Source of the DNA: Actinomycetota bacterium
Lineage (GTDB): Bacteria > Actinomycetota > UBA4738
DNA length: 24,055 nt
Direction of reading: 5' to 3'
NCBI GenBank assembly: GCA_005888465.1
Contig: VAYJ01000019.1
Coordinates: 1-24,055 of the forward strand
Positions within the stretch are counted from its first letter, which is position 1; every line of letters starts with the position of its first letter. The position numbers and the translations under genes are program-made. The notes under the pieces were generated by a model that did not search any database, was not told the DNA's origin, and worked only from the letters and a program-made list of their open reading frames with translations. Below, piece by piece: positions 7,553 to 15,377 of the stretch.

Positions 7553-8641
7553 ATGCGACGCCTCATCGTGCCGGCGGCCGCGATCGCGACCGCGCTCCTG
7601 CTCCCCGCCCCCGTGCTCGCGCGACCTGCGCGCGCGCAGGCGATCGGTGCGCAGCTCGTCGTGGACGGCCTCGCGTGGCCGGCCGCGTTCACGTTCGCGC
7701 CGGACGGCCGCATCTTCTACGGCGAGCGCTACACCGGGACCATCCGGATCTACGATCCATCCACGGGCTCCAATACGCCGTTCTTCACGATCGCGAACCT
7801 CGAGACCGACGGCGAGCGCGGCCTGCTAGGCATCGCGCTCCCACCGAACTACGCGACCCGGCCCTCCGTCTACGCGTACGCCACGCGCAACGTGAACGGC
7901 ACGATCGAGAACCAGATCATCCGCATCCCCGACGTCGGCGGAACGGGCAGGGGCGCCCGCGTGATCTTCACCGAGGACGTTGCCGCGAACACGATCCACA
8001 ACGGCGGTCGGATCCTGTTCGGGCCCGATGGCAAGCTCTACGTGGTGATCGGCGAGGCGAGCAACCCCGCGAACTCCCAGAACCTCACGAACGACGCGGG
8101 CAAGATCCTTCGCATGACCGCGACCGGCGCGGTCCCGGCCGACAACCCATTCCCCGGAAGCCTGATCTGGACCTACGGGCACCGCAACTCCTACGGGTTC
8201 ACGTTCGATCCCCTCACGCGCAACCTCTGGGAGACGGAGAACGGCCCCTCGTGCAACGACGAGCTCAACCTGATCATCAAGGGCGCCAACTACGGATGGG
8301 GCCCGAGCGAGAACTGCAGTGACCCGAACCCGCCGTCGAACACCAATCGGGACGGCCCCAACCCGGTGCTGCCGCTCGCCTGGTTCACCCCGACGATCGC
8401 CCCGGTCGGCGCCGCGTTCTGCGTCGGGTGCGGCCTGACCGGCGCCGAGGGCTCGCTCTTCTTCATGGCGTACAACACCGGCCAGATCTGGCAGGTCGTG
8501 CTGACCGCCGACCGACTCGGGATCGCGTCAGAGAGCGTCGTGTACACGCACAGCTCGTTCGTGCTCTCGATGGAGCGCGGCCCCGATCACCTGCTGTACT
8601 TCACTGACGGGTCCTCCATGTGGCGGCTGGCGAATGCATGA
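7553..8641 (+). CDS. Secreted PQQ-dependent sugar (glucose/sorbosone-type) dehydrogenase
   Basis: This 362-residue protein is an exported six-bladed propeller of the soluble glucose dehydrogenase / sorbosone dehydrogenase family, which oxidises sugars or aldoses with PQQ as cofactor. Residues 1-30 form a signal peptide with an Arg-Arg start, a hydrophobic core (IVPAAAIATALLLPAPVLA) and an A-R-A-like cleavage site. Family motifs follow: AFTFAPDGRIFYGER, ERGLLGIALPP, the catalytic-type His H149 in IHNGGRILFGPDGKLYVVIGE, and YGHRNSYGFTFDP with WETENGPSCNDELN. The ATG is preceded by GGGAG about 8 bases away. It lacks any anchor, so it should be released or remain wall-associated. Substrate and true PQQ dependence are not shown by the sequence. 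Confidence 0.88.
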   Translation: MRRLIVPAAAIATALLLPAPVLARPARAQAIGAQLVVDGLAWPAAFTFAPDGRIFYGERYTGTIRIYDPSTGSNTPFFTIANLETDGERGLLGIALPPNYATRPSVYAYATRNVNGTIENQIIRIPDVGGTGRGARVIFTEDVAANTIHNGGRILFGPDGKLYVVIGEASNPANSQNLTNDAGKILRMTATGAVPADNPFPGSLIWTYGHRNSYGFTFDPLTRNLWETENGPSCNDELNLIIKGANYGWGPSENCSDPNPPSNTNRDGPNPVLPLAWFTPTIAPVGAAFCVGCGLTGAEGSLFFMAYNTGQIWQVVLTADRLGIASESVVYTHSSFVLSMERGPDHLLYFTDGSSMWRLANA

Positions 8642-8651
8642 GGTCGATTGC

Positions 8652-8680
8652 TTGCAACCCCCGGCTCGCTCACCCATAGT
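8652..8680 (+). promoter_or_regulatory. Predicted promoter of the REC-EAL gene (and perhaps the SipW locus)
   Basis: TTGCAA (8652-8657) is followed after exactly 17 bases by CATAGT (8675-8680). Transcription would start near 8687, close to ATG 8691 and 19 bases before ATG 8706. Only 45 bases separate this gene from the SipW locus and no clear promoter is seen there, so this promoter may drive the whole block. Confidence 0.5.
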
Positions 8681-8705
8681 TTCCAGGCGCATGTCGAGAG
8701 GGGCC

Positions 8706-9911
8706 ATGCAGGAGTCGACCGTGCCCATCCGCGTCCTGATCGCCGAGGACGACGCCGGAGCGCGCCAGGCGCTGGCGGAGCTGCTGAACGGCGACGACCA
8801 CCTGCAGGTGGTAGGCGAGGCGAGCAACGCGAAAGAGGCGGCGACGCTCGCCTCGATGTTCCGCCCTGACGTGGCGCTGCTGGATGTCCGGATGCCGCTC
8901 GGAGGGGGAGCGAAGGCGGCGCGCGAGATCCGCGAGCTCTCCCCGGGCACGCGCGTGCTCGCCCTGTCGATGCTGGACGATCGCTCCGCGGTGCTCGAGA
9001 TGATCCGCGCCGGGGCCGTCGGCTACCTGGTGAAGACCGAGCCACCGAGCTTCATCATCGAGGCGATCCTCAGCTGCGTGCGCGGCGACGCCATGCTCTC
9101 CTACCCGGTGGCGACGAAGGTCCTGAACGAGCTCGCGGGGCAGTACCGCCGGGACGAGCGGCGCGCCCAGGAGCGGCAGGTGCGGGTGCAGCGGGTTCGC
9201 CACCTCATCACCGGCGACGGCTTGACGATCGCCTTCCAGCCGATCTTCGAGCTCAACCGCCGGAAGGTGGTGGGGCTCGAGGCGCTCGCGCGATTCCCGG
9301 GGCGGGCGCACCGCAGCCCCTCGGCCTGGCTCGCCGAAGCCGAGATGATGGGCCTTCGGATCGAGCTCGAGCTCACCGCCCTTCGCGCGACCCTCGCGCG
9401 CCTCGAGAGCATCAACGAGCACACGTACCTCGCCGTCAACCTCTCCCCCGAGACCGCAGCCTCGCCGCTCCTCACCGAGGAATTCCGAGACATCCCGGTC
9501 GAGCGGGTGGTCGTGGAGATCACCGAGCAGTCGCCGATCGACGACTACGAGCCGCTGAAGGAGGCGATGGCGCCGCTTCGCGCACGCGGGCTCCGGCTCG
9601 CCATCGACGACGCCGGCGCCGGGTTCGCGAGCCTCCGTCACATCGTTCGCCTGGAGCCCGACTTCATCAAACTCGACATCGCCCTCACGCGCGATGTCGA
9701 GACCGACCGCTGGCAGCGGGCGCTGGCAGCTGCGCTCATCGCCTTCGGCGCGCAGACCGACGTCGCGATCATCGCCGAGGGCATCGAGACCGAAGCCCAG
9801 ATGCGGACGCTCCAGGGGCTCGGCATCTGCTTCGGCCAGGGCTTCTACCTGGCCGCACCGGCTCCCCTGCCCCGGCCGGAAAGGACCGCCGCGCCCACCC
9901 TTTCTGGCTAG
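8706..9911 (+). CDS. Response regulator with EAL domain (probable c-di-GMP phosphodiesterase)
   Basis: This two-domain cytoplasmic protein should break down cyclic di-GMP under control of a phosphorelay. From ATG 8706 (401 residues) the receiver domain spans about 6-125, with acidic D15/D16, phospho-acceptor D60 (LLDVRMP) and K110 (GYLVK). A basic linker leads to the EAL domain from about 170. The catalytic set looks complete: E192 in LEALARF, N245 (NLSPET), E271 and E274 (EITE), D301-D302 (IDDAGAGFASL), K323 (IKLD) and E358 (AEGIET). The usual DDFGTG loop is DDAGAG. No histidine kinase is adjacent. An alternative start is ATG 8691; 8706 is preferred for the GAGAGGGG just upstream. It ends 45 bases before the SipW-type locus. 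Confidence 0.9.
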   Translation: MQESTVPIRVLIAEDDAGARQALAELLNGDDHLQVVGEASNAKEAATLASMFRPDVALLDVRMPLGGGAKAAREIRELSPGTRVLALSMLDDRSAVLEMIRAGAVGYLVKTEPPSFIIEAILSCVRGDAMLSYPVATKVLNELAGQYRRDERRAQERQVRVQRVRHLITGDGLTIAFQPIFELNRRKVVGLEALARFPGRAHRSPSAWLAEAEMMGLRIELELTALRATLARLESINEHTYLAVNLSPETAASPLLTEEFRDIPVERVVVEITEQSPIDDYEPLKEAMAPLRARGLRLAIDDAGAGFASLRHIVRLEPDFIKLDIALTRDVETDRWQRALAAALIAFGAQTDVAIIAEGIETEAQMRTLQGLGICFGQGFYLAAPAPLPRPERTAAPTLSG

Positions 9912-9956
9912 TCAAGCCACCCTGCGCATCTGTCGATGGCTCTGGGGGGAGGTGCG

Positions 9957-10547
9957 ATGGCGCGCCACGAAGATCCTGACCGGAAGCGGAAGGTCCTCCT
10001 GACGCTGCTCGTCCTGGGGGCGCTCTGCTCCCTGGTTGGCGTTGGCACGTTCGGCGCGTTCTCGAGCACCACCTCGAACAGCAACAACCAGTTCGCGTCC
10101 GGGTCCGTCATCATTGCCGACAACGACGCCGGCTCCGCGATGTACAGCGTGAGCGGGAAGAAGCCGGGCGATTCGGTTCAGGCGTGCATCACGCTCACAT
10201 ACACGGGCACGCTCGCCGCCGACGTGAAGGTCTACACCACCTCGACGATCGGGCCCCTCGGGCAGTACCTGGACATGACGATCGACAAGGGGTCGGGCAG
10301 CCCCACGTTCCCCGGCTGCACGGGGTTCAGCCTGCAGTCGAACATCTTCACCGGGACGCTGCAGAGCTTCGCGTCCACCCACAACGTGTACTCGAACGGG
10401 GTCCTCGCCTACCCCGGCGGCCAGACACAATGGAACCAGAACGACACGCTTGTGTATCGGTTCACGCTGACGCTGCAGGACAACAACAACGCCCAGGGCC
10501 TGACGACGGGCCTGCACGCCTTCACGTGGGAGGCACAGAACCAGTAG
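9957..10547 (+). CDS. TasA/camelysin-like exported protein with SipW-type signal peptide
   Basis: This 196-residue protein carries the signature of SipW-processed proteins: a basic start (MARHEDPDRKRK), a hydrophobic core (VLLTLLVLGALCSLVGVGTFG) and then AFSSTTSNSNNQFASGSV (34-51), matching the xAxFSDTExSxxNxFxAGxL pattern of TasA and camelysin. The mature part has the beta-rich camelysin pattern, including KKPGDSVQACITLTYTGTLAADVKVYTT (68-95). The cysteines at 77 and 121 could form a disulfide. In Bacillus, TasA builds extracellular matrix fibres; here a fibre or surface role is inferred. ATG 9957 is preceded by GGGGGGAGG. It is the first gene of a co-directional locus with a matching signal peptidase. 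Confidence 0.82.
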   Translation: MARHEDPDRKRKVLLTLLVLGALCSLVGVGTFGAFSSTTSNSNNQFASGSVIIADNDAGSAMYSVSGKKPGDSVQACITLTYTGTLAADVKVYTTSTIGPLGQYLDMTIDKGSGSPTFPGCTGFSLQSNIFTGTLQSFASTHNVYSNGVLAYPGGQTQWNQNDTLVYRFTLTLQDNNNAQGLTTGLHAFTWEAQNQ

Positions 10548-10569
10548 CGCTCGCGTGAGAGGAGTCGCG

Positions 10570-11091
10570 GTGGCGAACAGACCTCGTGGCGAGCGCTGGG
10601 TCCGGTGGTCCGGGATCGGAGCGGGCGTCGCGCTCGCGGTCGTCTCGATCCTCGCGTGGCGCGTGTCCCCGGGAACCGGGACCCCAGGGCTCGACCTGAC
10701 CGTTGCCGTCCAGCCGACCGGCGAGCTGCAGACGCTCCCCGCAGGGCCCGCATTCTTCGCGACCGGCATGGCGCCAACCGCCGGTTCGGAGCTCCGCGGC
10801 TCCTTCACCGTCCGAAACCGAACGGGCGTGGCGCTCGCGGTGCACGTGCGCGCACTTCCCTCGAGCGGGTCGATCGACGGGACGCTGATGGTCCGGATCG
10901 ACGACGGGGGGCAGACGCTCTTCAGCGGCCCGCTGGGAGCTCTGCGATCGTGGACGCAGGCGTCGTTCACGCTGGCATCCGGCAAGGCCGCAGCACTCGA
11001 GGTGTCGGCGTGGCTCGCTCCAGCGGCGGCCGGCTACATCGTCGATGAGACCGTGAGCGTGGAGTTCCTTGCGCAACCGGCGGGCGGTTGA
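10570..11091 (+). CDS. Membrane-anchored exported protein of unknown function in the SipW locus
   Basis: I do not recognise this 173-residue protein. It starts with a basic stretch (MANRPRGERWVRW), followed by a single hydrophobic helix (about 13-31), with the rest outside the membrane. The exported part is beta-rich, with SELRGSFTVRNRTGVALAVHVRALP, and reads like one Ig/TasA-like sandwich in which a conserved NRTG turn stands where TasA-family proteins have an N-x-G turn. Unlike its neighbours it lacks the FSxTxS signal motif. GTG 10570 is chosen because GAGAGGAG precedes it; GTG 10555 is possible. It sits 22 bases after the TasA-like gene and 1 base before the peptidase gene, so a role as an assembly or anchoring partner (a TapA analogue) is inferred only from position. 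Confidence 0.7.
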   Translation: MANRPRGERWVRWSGIGAGVALAVVSILAWRVSPGTGTPGLDLTVAVQPTGELQTLPAGPAFFATGMAPTAGSELRGSFTVRNRTGVALAVHVRALPSSGSIDGTLMVRIDDGGQTLFSGPLGALRSWTQASFTLASGKAAALEVSAWLAPAAAGYIVDETVSVEFLAQPAGG

Positions 11092-11092
11092 C

Positions 11093-11689
11093 GTGCGCAC
11101 GCTCGAACGTTCCCCCGCCCACGCGTGGACGCCGCAGCACCGCGCCCGGCGCCGCCGAACCCGCGAGCCGCTCAGCGGCGCATCGCGGCTCGGTGCCCGG
11201 ATCGCGCTCTGGGCGATCATCGGCTACGGCGTCGCGGTGGCGCTCTTCATCACGTTCGGCACGCTGATCGGCCTGCGGTCGCTGGTGGTCATCTCCGGAA
11301 GCATGGAGCCGCTCCTTCGGCCGGGGGATCTCGTGATCGACCGGATGATCTCGCCGCGCGAGATCCGGATCGGCGACGTCGTCACGTTCCGCGACCCGAC
11401 CGACCCCACCGCGCTCATCACGCACCGGGTCCGCGGCGTGCAGATCCAGGGCGACACGTACGCCGTCACGACCAAGGGTGACGCGAGCAACGCGCTGCAG
11501 CGCTGGACGATCCGCGCGGACGGGAGGCTCGGGCGCGTGACCCTCCGGATCCCGGCGATCGGGCGTCCGATCTTCTGGGGCCGAACGCGCGTCGGTGCGG
11601 TCGGATTGCTGGTCGTGCCCGCCGCGCTGCTCGCGAGCTCGCTGCTCGTTCAGATCTGGCGGCCCCGTGCGGCGCGGGGTGCCCGGTGA
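11093..11689 (+). CDS. Signal peptidase I, ER/SipW type
   Basis: This is a membrane signal peptidase of the ER/archaeal (SipW) type, which uses a Ser-His pair instead of the Ser-Lys pair of usual bacterial LepB. From GTG 11093 (198 residues), one transmembrane helix lies at about 36-60 and another at 168-188. The nucleophile is S70 in VVISGSMEPLLRPGDLV, the His is H111 in LITHRV, and TKGDASN carries D130; these match the positions expected for SipW. It should cleave the FSxTxS-type signal peptides of the genes on either side. TTG 11069, overlapping the previous gene and preceded by GGAG, is an alternative start. The stop overlaps the next start (GTGA at 11686), indicating translational coupling. 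Confidence 0.92.
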   Translation: MRTLERSPAHAWTPQHRARRRRTREPLSGASRLGARIALWAIIGYGVAVALFITFGTLIGLRSLVVISGSMEPLLRPGDLVIDRMISPREIRIGDVVTFRDPTDPTALITHRVRGVQIQGDTYAVTTKGDASNALQRWTIRADGRLGRVTLRIPAIGRPIFWGRTRVGAVGLLVVPAALLASSLLVQIWRPRAARGAR

Positions 11690-12669
11690 GGCGCCGCACA
11701 CCTCTCATCGCCGCCGCGGCGGCGGTGTGCTTCCTGTTGGGCGCCGCTGCGGGCGGCGTGGGTTCGACCTTCGGACGCTTCAGCGCCACCACGTCGAACG
11801 CAGGCGACTCGTTCGCGGCGGCGACGGACTGGGTGGCGCCGACGGTGAGCGCCACGATCATCGCGAAGACCGCGGGGGGCACCCCCGGCGCGATCCACAA
11901 AGGTGGCACCTACTTCGTGTACGCGAACGTCTCCGACACAGGGAACCCCGCGAGCGGCGTGGCGAGCGTCACAGCCAACGTGTCCACGATCTCGAGCGGG
12001 CAGACCGCCGTCTCGTTCAGCGCTGGGAGCTTCACGATCGGCGGGGTCACCTATGGGTACCGAACATCGTCGATCACCGCCGATGCGAACCTCGGGGCAG
12101 GGACGGCGACCTACGCGGTCACCTCGACCGACGTGGCCGGGAACTCTGGCACCCAGACGGGCTTCACCGTGACCGTGGACAACACCGCGCCGGCCGGATC
12201 CGACGTGCAAACCGCGAACGGCGCAGGCGGCACCGCCGGCAGGGCGGAGCTGGGCGACGGCCTGACGTTCACCTACACCGAGGCCATCGATCCCAACTCC
12301 GTGCTCGCCGGCTGGACGGGGACGTCCACCAACGTGGTCGTCCGCATCATCCAAGGCGTTCCCCACGACACGTTCCAGGTGTGGAACGCGACGAACACGA
12401 GCCAGCTCCCGCTCGGCACGGTCGACCTTGGCGGCACCGGCTACGTGCTCGGCACGGTGACGTTCGGCGCGTCGGGTACGCCCTCCACCATGGTCCGAAG
12501 CGGCTCGACGATCACCATCACGCTCGGCGCGGCGAGCGGAACGGTGCTCCTGGCCGCGGTTCCGGGCACGATATCCTGGCCTCCGTCGAGCACGCCGACC
12601 GACGCCGCGGGCAACGCGTGTGCGACGACGACGGTGTCGGAGACCGGCGCGCTCGACGTCGAGTTCTGA
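11686..12669 (+). CDS. Exported Ig-like repeat protein with SipW-type signal peptide
   Basis: This 327-residue protein has a second SipW-type signal: basic start (MRRRTPL), hydrophobic core (IAAAAAVCFLLGAAAGGVGS) and FGRFSATTSNAGDSFAAATDW (29-49). The mature region looks like two beta-sandwich modules. The first (about 50-175) has the bacterial Ig-like cadence SDTGNPASGVASVTANVS and VTSTDVAGNSG, ending in VTVDNTAPA. The second (about 185-327) contains LGDGLTFTYTEAIDPNSV and TLGAASGTVLLA. It is rich in Thr, Ser, Gly and Ala, as expected for a surface protein, and lacks LPXTG or a C-terminal anchor. GTG 11686 overlaps the peptidase stop, so it is almost certainly made together with its processing enzyme. 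An adhesive or matrix role is inferred. Confidence 0.8.
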   Translation: MRRRTPLIAAAAAVCFLLGAAAGGVGSTFGRFSATTSNAGDSFAAATDWVAPTVSATIIAKTAGGTPGAIHKGGTYFVYANVSDTGNPASGVASVTANVSTISSGQTAVSFSAGSFTIGGVTYGYRTSSITADANLGAGTATYAVTSTDVAGNSGTQTGFTVTVDNTAPAGSDVQTANGAGGTAGRAELGDGLTFTYTEAIDPNSVLAGWTGTSTNVVVRIIQGVPHDTFQVWNATNTSQLPLGTVDLGGTGYVLGTVTFGASGTPSTMVRSGSTITITLGAASGTVLLAAVPGTISWPPSSTPTDAAGNACATTTVSETGALDVEF

Positions 12670-12680
12670 GGGTTGCCCTC

Positions 12681-12686
12681 TACAAT
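12681..12686 (+). promoter_or_regulatory. -10 box for a leaderless cystathionine beta-synthase transcript
   Basis: TACAAT at 12681-12686 (5 of 6 to TATAAT) ends 6 bases before ATG 12693, so transcription would begin at or next to the A of the start codon. No ribosome binding site is present. A clear -35 is not seen. A small GAGGG/CCCTC hairpin (12668-12680) just upstream could end the preceding operon. Confidence 0.6.
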
Positions 12687-12692
12687 CGCCCG

Positions 12693-14078
12693 ATGCAGGT
12701 TCTGGACTCCTTCCTGGACGCGGTTGGCCGAACGCCGCTCGTTCGCCTGCGAAGCGTGACCCGAGGCGTGCGCCCCACGATCCTCGCCAAGCTCGAGATG
12801 CTGAACCCCGGCGGGAGCGTCAAGGACCGGATCGGCCTTCGGATGATCGAGAGCGCCGAGCGCGCCGGCCTCCTTCGGCCCGGCGGGACGATCGTGGAGC
12901 CGACGTCGGGCAACACCGGCCACGGCCTGGCGATCGCCGCAGCGATCAAGGGCTACAAGTGCATCTTCGTCATGCCCGACAAGATGAGCCAGGAGAAGGT
13001 CGCGCTGCTGCGCGCGTACGGCGCCGAGGTGGTCATCACGCCAACCGCCGTGGCCCCCGAGTCGCCCGAGTCCTACTACCGCGTCGCCGACCGCCTAACC
13101 GAGGAGATCCCCGGCGCCTTCCAACCGAACCAGTACCTCAACGAGGAGAACCCCTCGGCCCACTACGACACCACCGGGCCGGAGATCTGGGAGCAGACCG
13201 ACGGGGCGATCGACGTGCTGGTCGTGGGCGTCGGCACGGGAGGGACCATCACGGGGACCGGTCGGTTCCTGAAAGAGCAGAAGCCCGGCTTGCTGGTCGT
13301 CGGCGCCGACCCCGAGGGATCGCTCTTCTCCGCGGCGCCGGGCGAGGAGGCCAAGCCCTACCTGACCGAGGGCATCGGCGAGGACTTCTGGCCGAAGACG
13401 TTCGACCCGTCGGTCGTGGACCGCTACGTGCGCGTGTCCGACCGCGACTCGCTCCTTACGGCGCGCGCGATCACCAGGTCGGAAGGGATCCTCGTGGGCG
13501 GCTCATCGGGCACCGCGATGTTCGCCGCGCTCACCGTCGCGCGCGACCTCCCCGAGGACGCGCTGGTCGTCGTGATCTTCCCCGACACGGGGCGCAACTA
13601 CCTCTCCAAGCTCTACTCGGACTCGTGGCTCCTGCAGTACGGGCTCCTCGAGCGACCCGAGGCGATCCGCGTCGAGGAGGTGCTCTCCGCGAAGCACGGG
13701 GAGACGCCGACGCTCGTGACGATCGGTGCGCACGAGAAGGTCCGCCAGGCGATCGACCGGCTCCAGGAATACGGCATCTCGCAGGCGCCGGTCGTTCGCG
13801 AGAGCGCGACCGAGGTGAGCTCGTACGTGGGCTCCATCCGCGAGCGCGTGCTCCTCGATCGCATCTTCCGCGACCCCGACTCATTGCAGGCGGACGTCGC
13901 CGAGGTGATGGCGCCGCCGCTCCCCATGGTCGAGTTCGACGCGCCCATGGAGGTGGCGTTCGCGGAGCTGCAGCACGGCCCCGCGGTGATCGTCGCCAAA
14001 CGCGGCGAGGCGCTCGGCGTGCTCACGCGCTCGGACCTGCTGGAGTTCCTCGCGCACCGCGAGCGGACGAAGGGCTGA
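12693..14078 (+). CDS. Cystathionine beta-synthase with C-terminal CBS domains
   Basis: This 461-residue PLP enzyme condenses homocysteine with serine to cystathionine (or acts as a cysteine synthase) in the cytoplasm. The PLP lysine is K44 in LNPGGSVKDRIG, the phosphate and cofactor loops are TSGNTGHGLA and GTGGTITGTGR, and GILVGGSSGTAM completes the fold-type II pattern. After about residue 335 there are two CBS domains (around PTLVTIGAHEKVRQAIDRL and MEVAFAELQHGPAVIVAKRGEALGVLTRSDLLEFL), which in this family sense adenosyl nucleotides. Length and layout match actinobacterial Cbs. The ATG is probably leaderless. It is followed 2 bases later by the gamma-synthase/lyase gene, forming a transsulfuration pair. 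Confidence 0.95.
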   Translation: MQVLDSFLDAVGRTPLVRLRSVTRGVRPTILAKLEMLNPGGSVKDRIGLRMIESAERAGLLRPGGTIVEPTSGNTGHGLAIAAAIKGYKCIFVMPDKMSQEKVALLRAYGAEVVITPTAVAPESPESYYRVADRLTEEIPGAFQPNQYLNEENPSAHYDTTGPEIWEQTDGAIDVLVVGVGTGGTITGTGRFLKEQKPGLLVVGADPEGSLFSAAPGEEAKPYLTEGIGEDFWPKTFDPSVVDRYVRVSDRDSLLTARAITRSEGILVGGSSGTAMFAALTVARDLPEDALVVVIFPDTGRNYLSKLYSDSWLLQYGLLERPEAIRVEEVLSAKHGETPTLVTIGAHEKVRQAIDRLQEYGISQAPVVRESATEVSSYVGSIRERVLLDRIFRDPDSLQADVAEVMAPPLPMVEFDAPMEVAFAELQHGPAVIVAKRGEALGVLTRSDLLEFLAHRERTKG

Positions 14079-14080
14079 GC

Positions 14081-15208
14081 ATGCGCTTCGAGACCAGGGC
14101 GATCCACGCGGGCCAGGACCCCGAACCGACCTACGGAGCCGTGAACGTCCCTATCTACCAGACGTCGACGTACGCGCAGGCCGCGGTCGGCGAGCACAAG
14201 GGCTACGATTACGCGCGGACGGCGAACCCGACCCGCACGGCGCTCCAGGAGGCCATCGCCTCGCTCGAGGAGGGCCGGGGCGCGCTCGCCTTCGCCTCGG
14301 GGATGGCGGCCGAGGCGACGTTCTTCCACCTGCTCTCGCCGGGCGACCACGTCGTGGTCGGCGACGACGTCTACGGCGGGACGTACCGGTTGCTCGCGCG
14401 CGTCCTGACGGACTCCGCGGGCATCCAGTTCGACGCCGTCGACCTCACCGACCTTGACGCGGTCCGAAAGTCGGTTCGCGAGGAGACCAAGGTCATCTGG
14501 ACCGAATCGCCCACCAACCCGCTGCTCAAGATCGTCGACATCGCCGCCGTGGCGGAGATCGCGCACGCGTCGAGCGCGTGGTGCGTCGTCGACAACACGT
14601 TCGGGACGCCCTACCTGCAGCAGCCCCTGGCGCTCGGCGCCGACGCGGTCGTGCATTCCTCGACGAAGTACCTCGGCGGTCACTCCGACGTCGTTGGCGG
14701 CGTGATCGTCGCGAACGACCCCGGGCTCCTGGACCGGCTCGCGTTCCTGCAGAACGCGGTCGGCGCCGTCCCGGGGCCGCTCGACTGCTTCCTGGTGCTC
14801 CGCGGGCTGAAGACGCTCGCCGTTCGCATGCAGGCGCACTGCCGCGGTGCCGCGCAGGTCGCCGAGTTCCTTCGTCGCAACGCGGCGGTCGAGCGCGTCC
14901 ACTACCCGGGCCTGGCCGACCATCCCGGGCACATGCTCGCGGCTCGTCAGATGCGGGACTTCGGTGGGATGGTCTCCTTCGAGGCCGCGTCGGAGGAGCG
15001 GGCCTTCGAGGTCTGCCGTCGTACGAAGGTCTTCTTCCTGGCCGAGTCGCTGGGGGGCGTCGAGTCGCTCATCGAGCACCCCGGGCGGATGACGCACGCA
15101 AGCGTCGCCGGCTCGCCGCTCGAGGTCCCCTCGACCCTGGTGCGCCTCTCGGTCGGGATCGAACATCCCGACGATCTCATCGAGGATCTCGAGCAGGCGC
15201 TCGCCTGA
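14081..15208 (+). CDS. Cystathionine gamma-synthase / gamma-lyase (Cys/Met metabolism PLP enzyme)
   Basis: This 375-residue fold-type I PLP enzyme belongs to the Cys/Met metabolism family. It starts with the typical FETRAIHAGQDPEPTYGAVNVPIYQTSTY, then YDYARTANPTR (43-53), the SGMAA loop, D171 in VVDNTFGTPYLQQP that pairs with the PLP nitrogen, and the PLP lysine K196 in SSTKYLGGHSD. SLGGVESLIEHPGRMTHAS is the usual C-terminal substrate segment. Sequence alone does not separate gamma-synthase (MetB) from gamma-lyase (MccB/CTH). Standing 2 bases after cystathionine beta-synthase, a gamma-lyase role giving cysteine from cystathionine is the simplest reading, while MetB activity would run the path toward methionine. 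It converges with the DUF4177 end, 1 base apart. Confidence 0.94.
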   Translation: MRFETRAIHAGQDPEPTYGAVNVPIYQTSTYAQAAVGEHKGYDYARTANPTRTALQEAIASLEEGRGALAFASGMAAEATFFHLLSPGDHVVVGDDVYGGTYRLLARVLTDSAGIQFDAVDLTDLDAVRKSVREETKVIWTESPTNPLLKIVDIAAVAEIAHASSAWCVVDNTFGTPYLQQPLALGADAVVHSSTKYLGGHSDVVGGVIVANDPGLLDRLAFLQNAVGAVPGPLDCFLVLRGLKTLAVRMQAHCRGAAQVAEFLRRNAAVERVHYPGLADHPGHMLAARQMRDFGGMVSFEAASEERAFEVCRRTKVFFLAESLGGVESLIEHPGRMTHASVAGSPLEVPSTLVRLSVGIEHPDDLIEDLEQALA

Positions 15209-15209
15209 G

Positions 15210-15377
15210 CTACGTGGCGATCGCCCGCTTCAGGTAGGCGACGAGCGATACGCCACCCGCCGGCGTCTGCTGCTGCAGGACCCCCACCAGCTCCCACCCG
15301 TCGCGGCCGAAGTTGTTGAGGATCTCGCCGGGGTTGTGGGGAAGGAGCGGTGCCACGAAGTACTCCCACGTCGTCAT
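15210..15377 (-). CDS. DUF4177-like small protein from an internal start (alternative product)
   Basis: The ATG at 15375-15377 lies inside the longer frame and starts exactly at the conserved DUF4177 beginning (MTTWEYFVAPLLP), giving 55 residues. GAGGAGG at 15383-15389 lies 5 bases upstream, a better ribosome binding site than most starts in the window. The module has the GRDGWELVGVLQQ core typical of the family, whose function is unknown. Whether it is made separately, as part of the fusion, or both cannot be decided from sequence. Confidence 0.5.
   Translation of the reverse strand: MTTWEYFVAPLLPHNPGEILNNFGRDGWELVGVLQQQTPAGGVSLVAYLKRAIAT

Noticed and set aside
10555..10569. GTG 10555 as the start of the anchored protein
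   Set aside because: GTG 10570 has a GAGAGGAG site at good distance; starting at 10555 would put that site inside the coding region.
13613..15166. Long minus-strand open frame opposite the cystathionine genes
   Set aside because: It mirrors the third-codon GC bias of two clearly coding genes and shows no recognisable motif.
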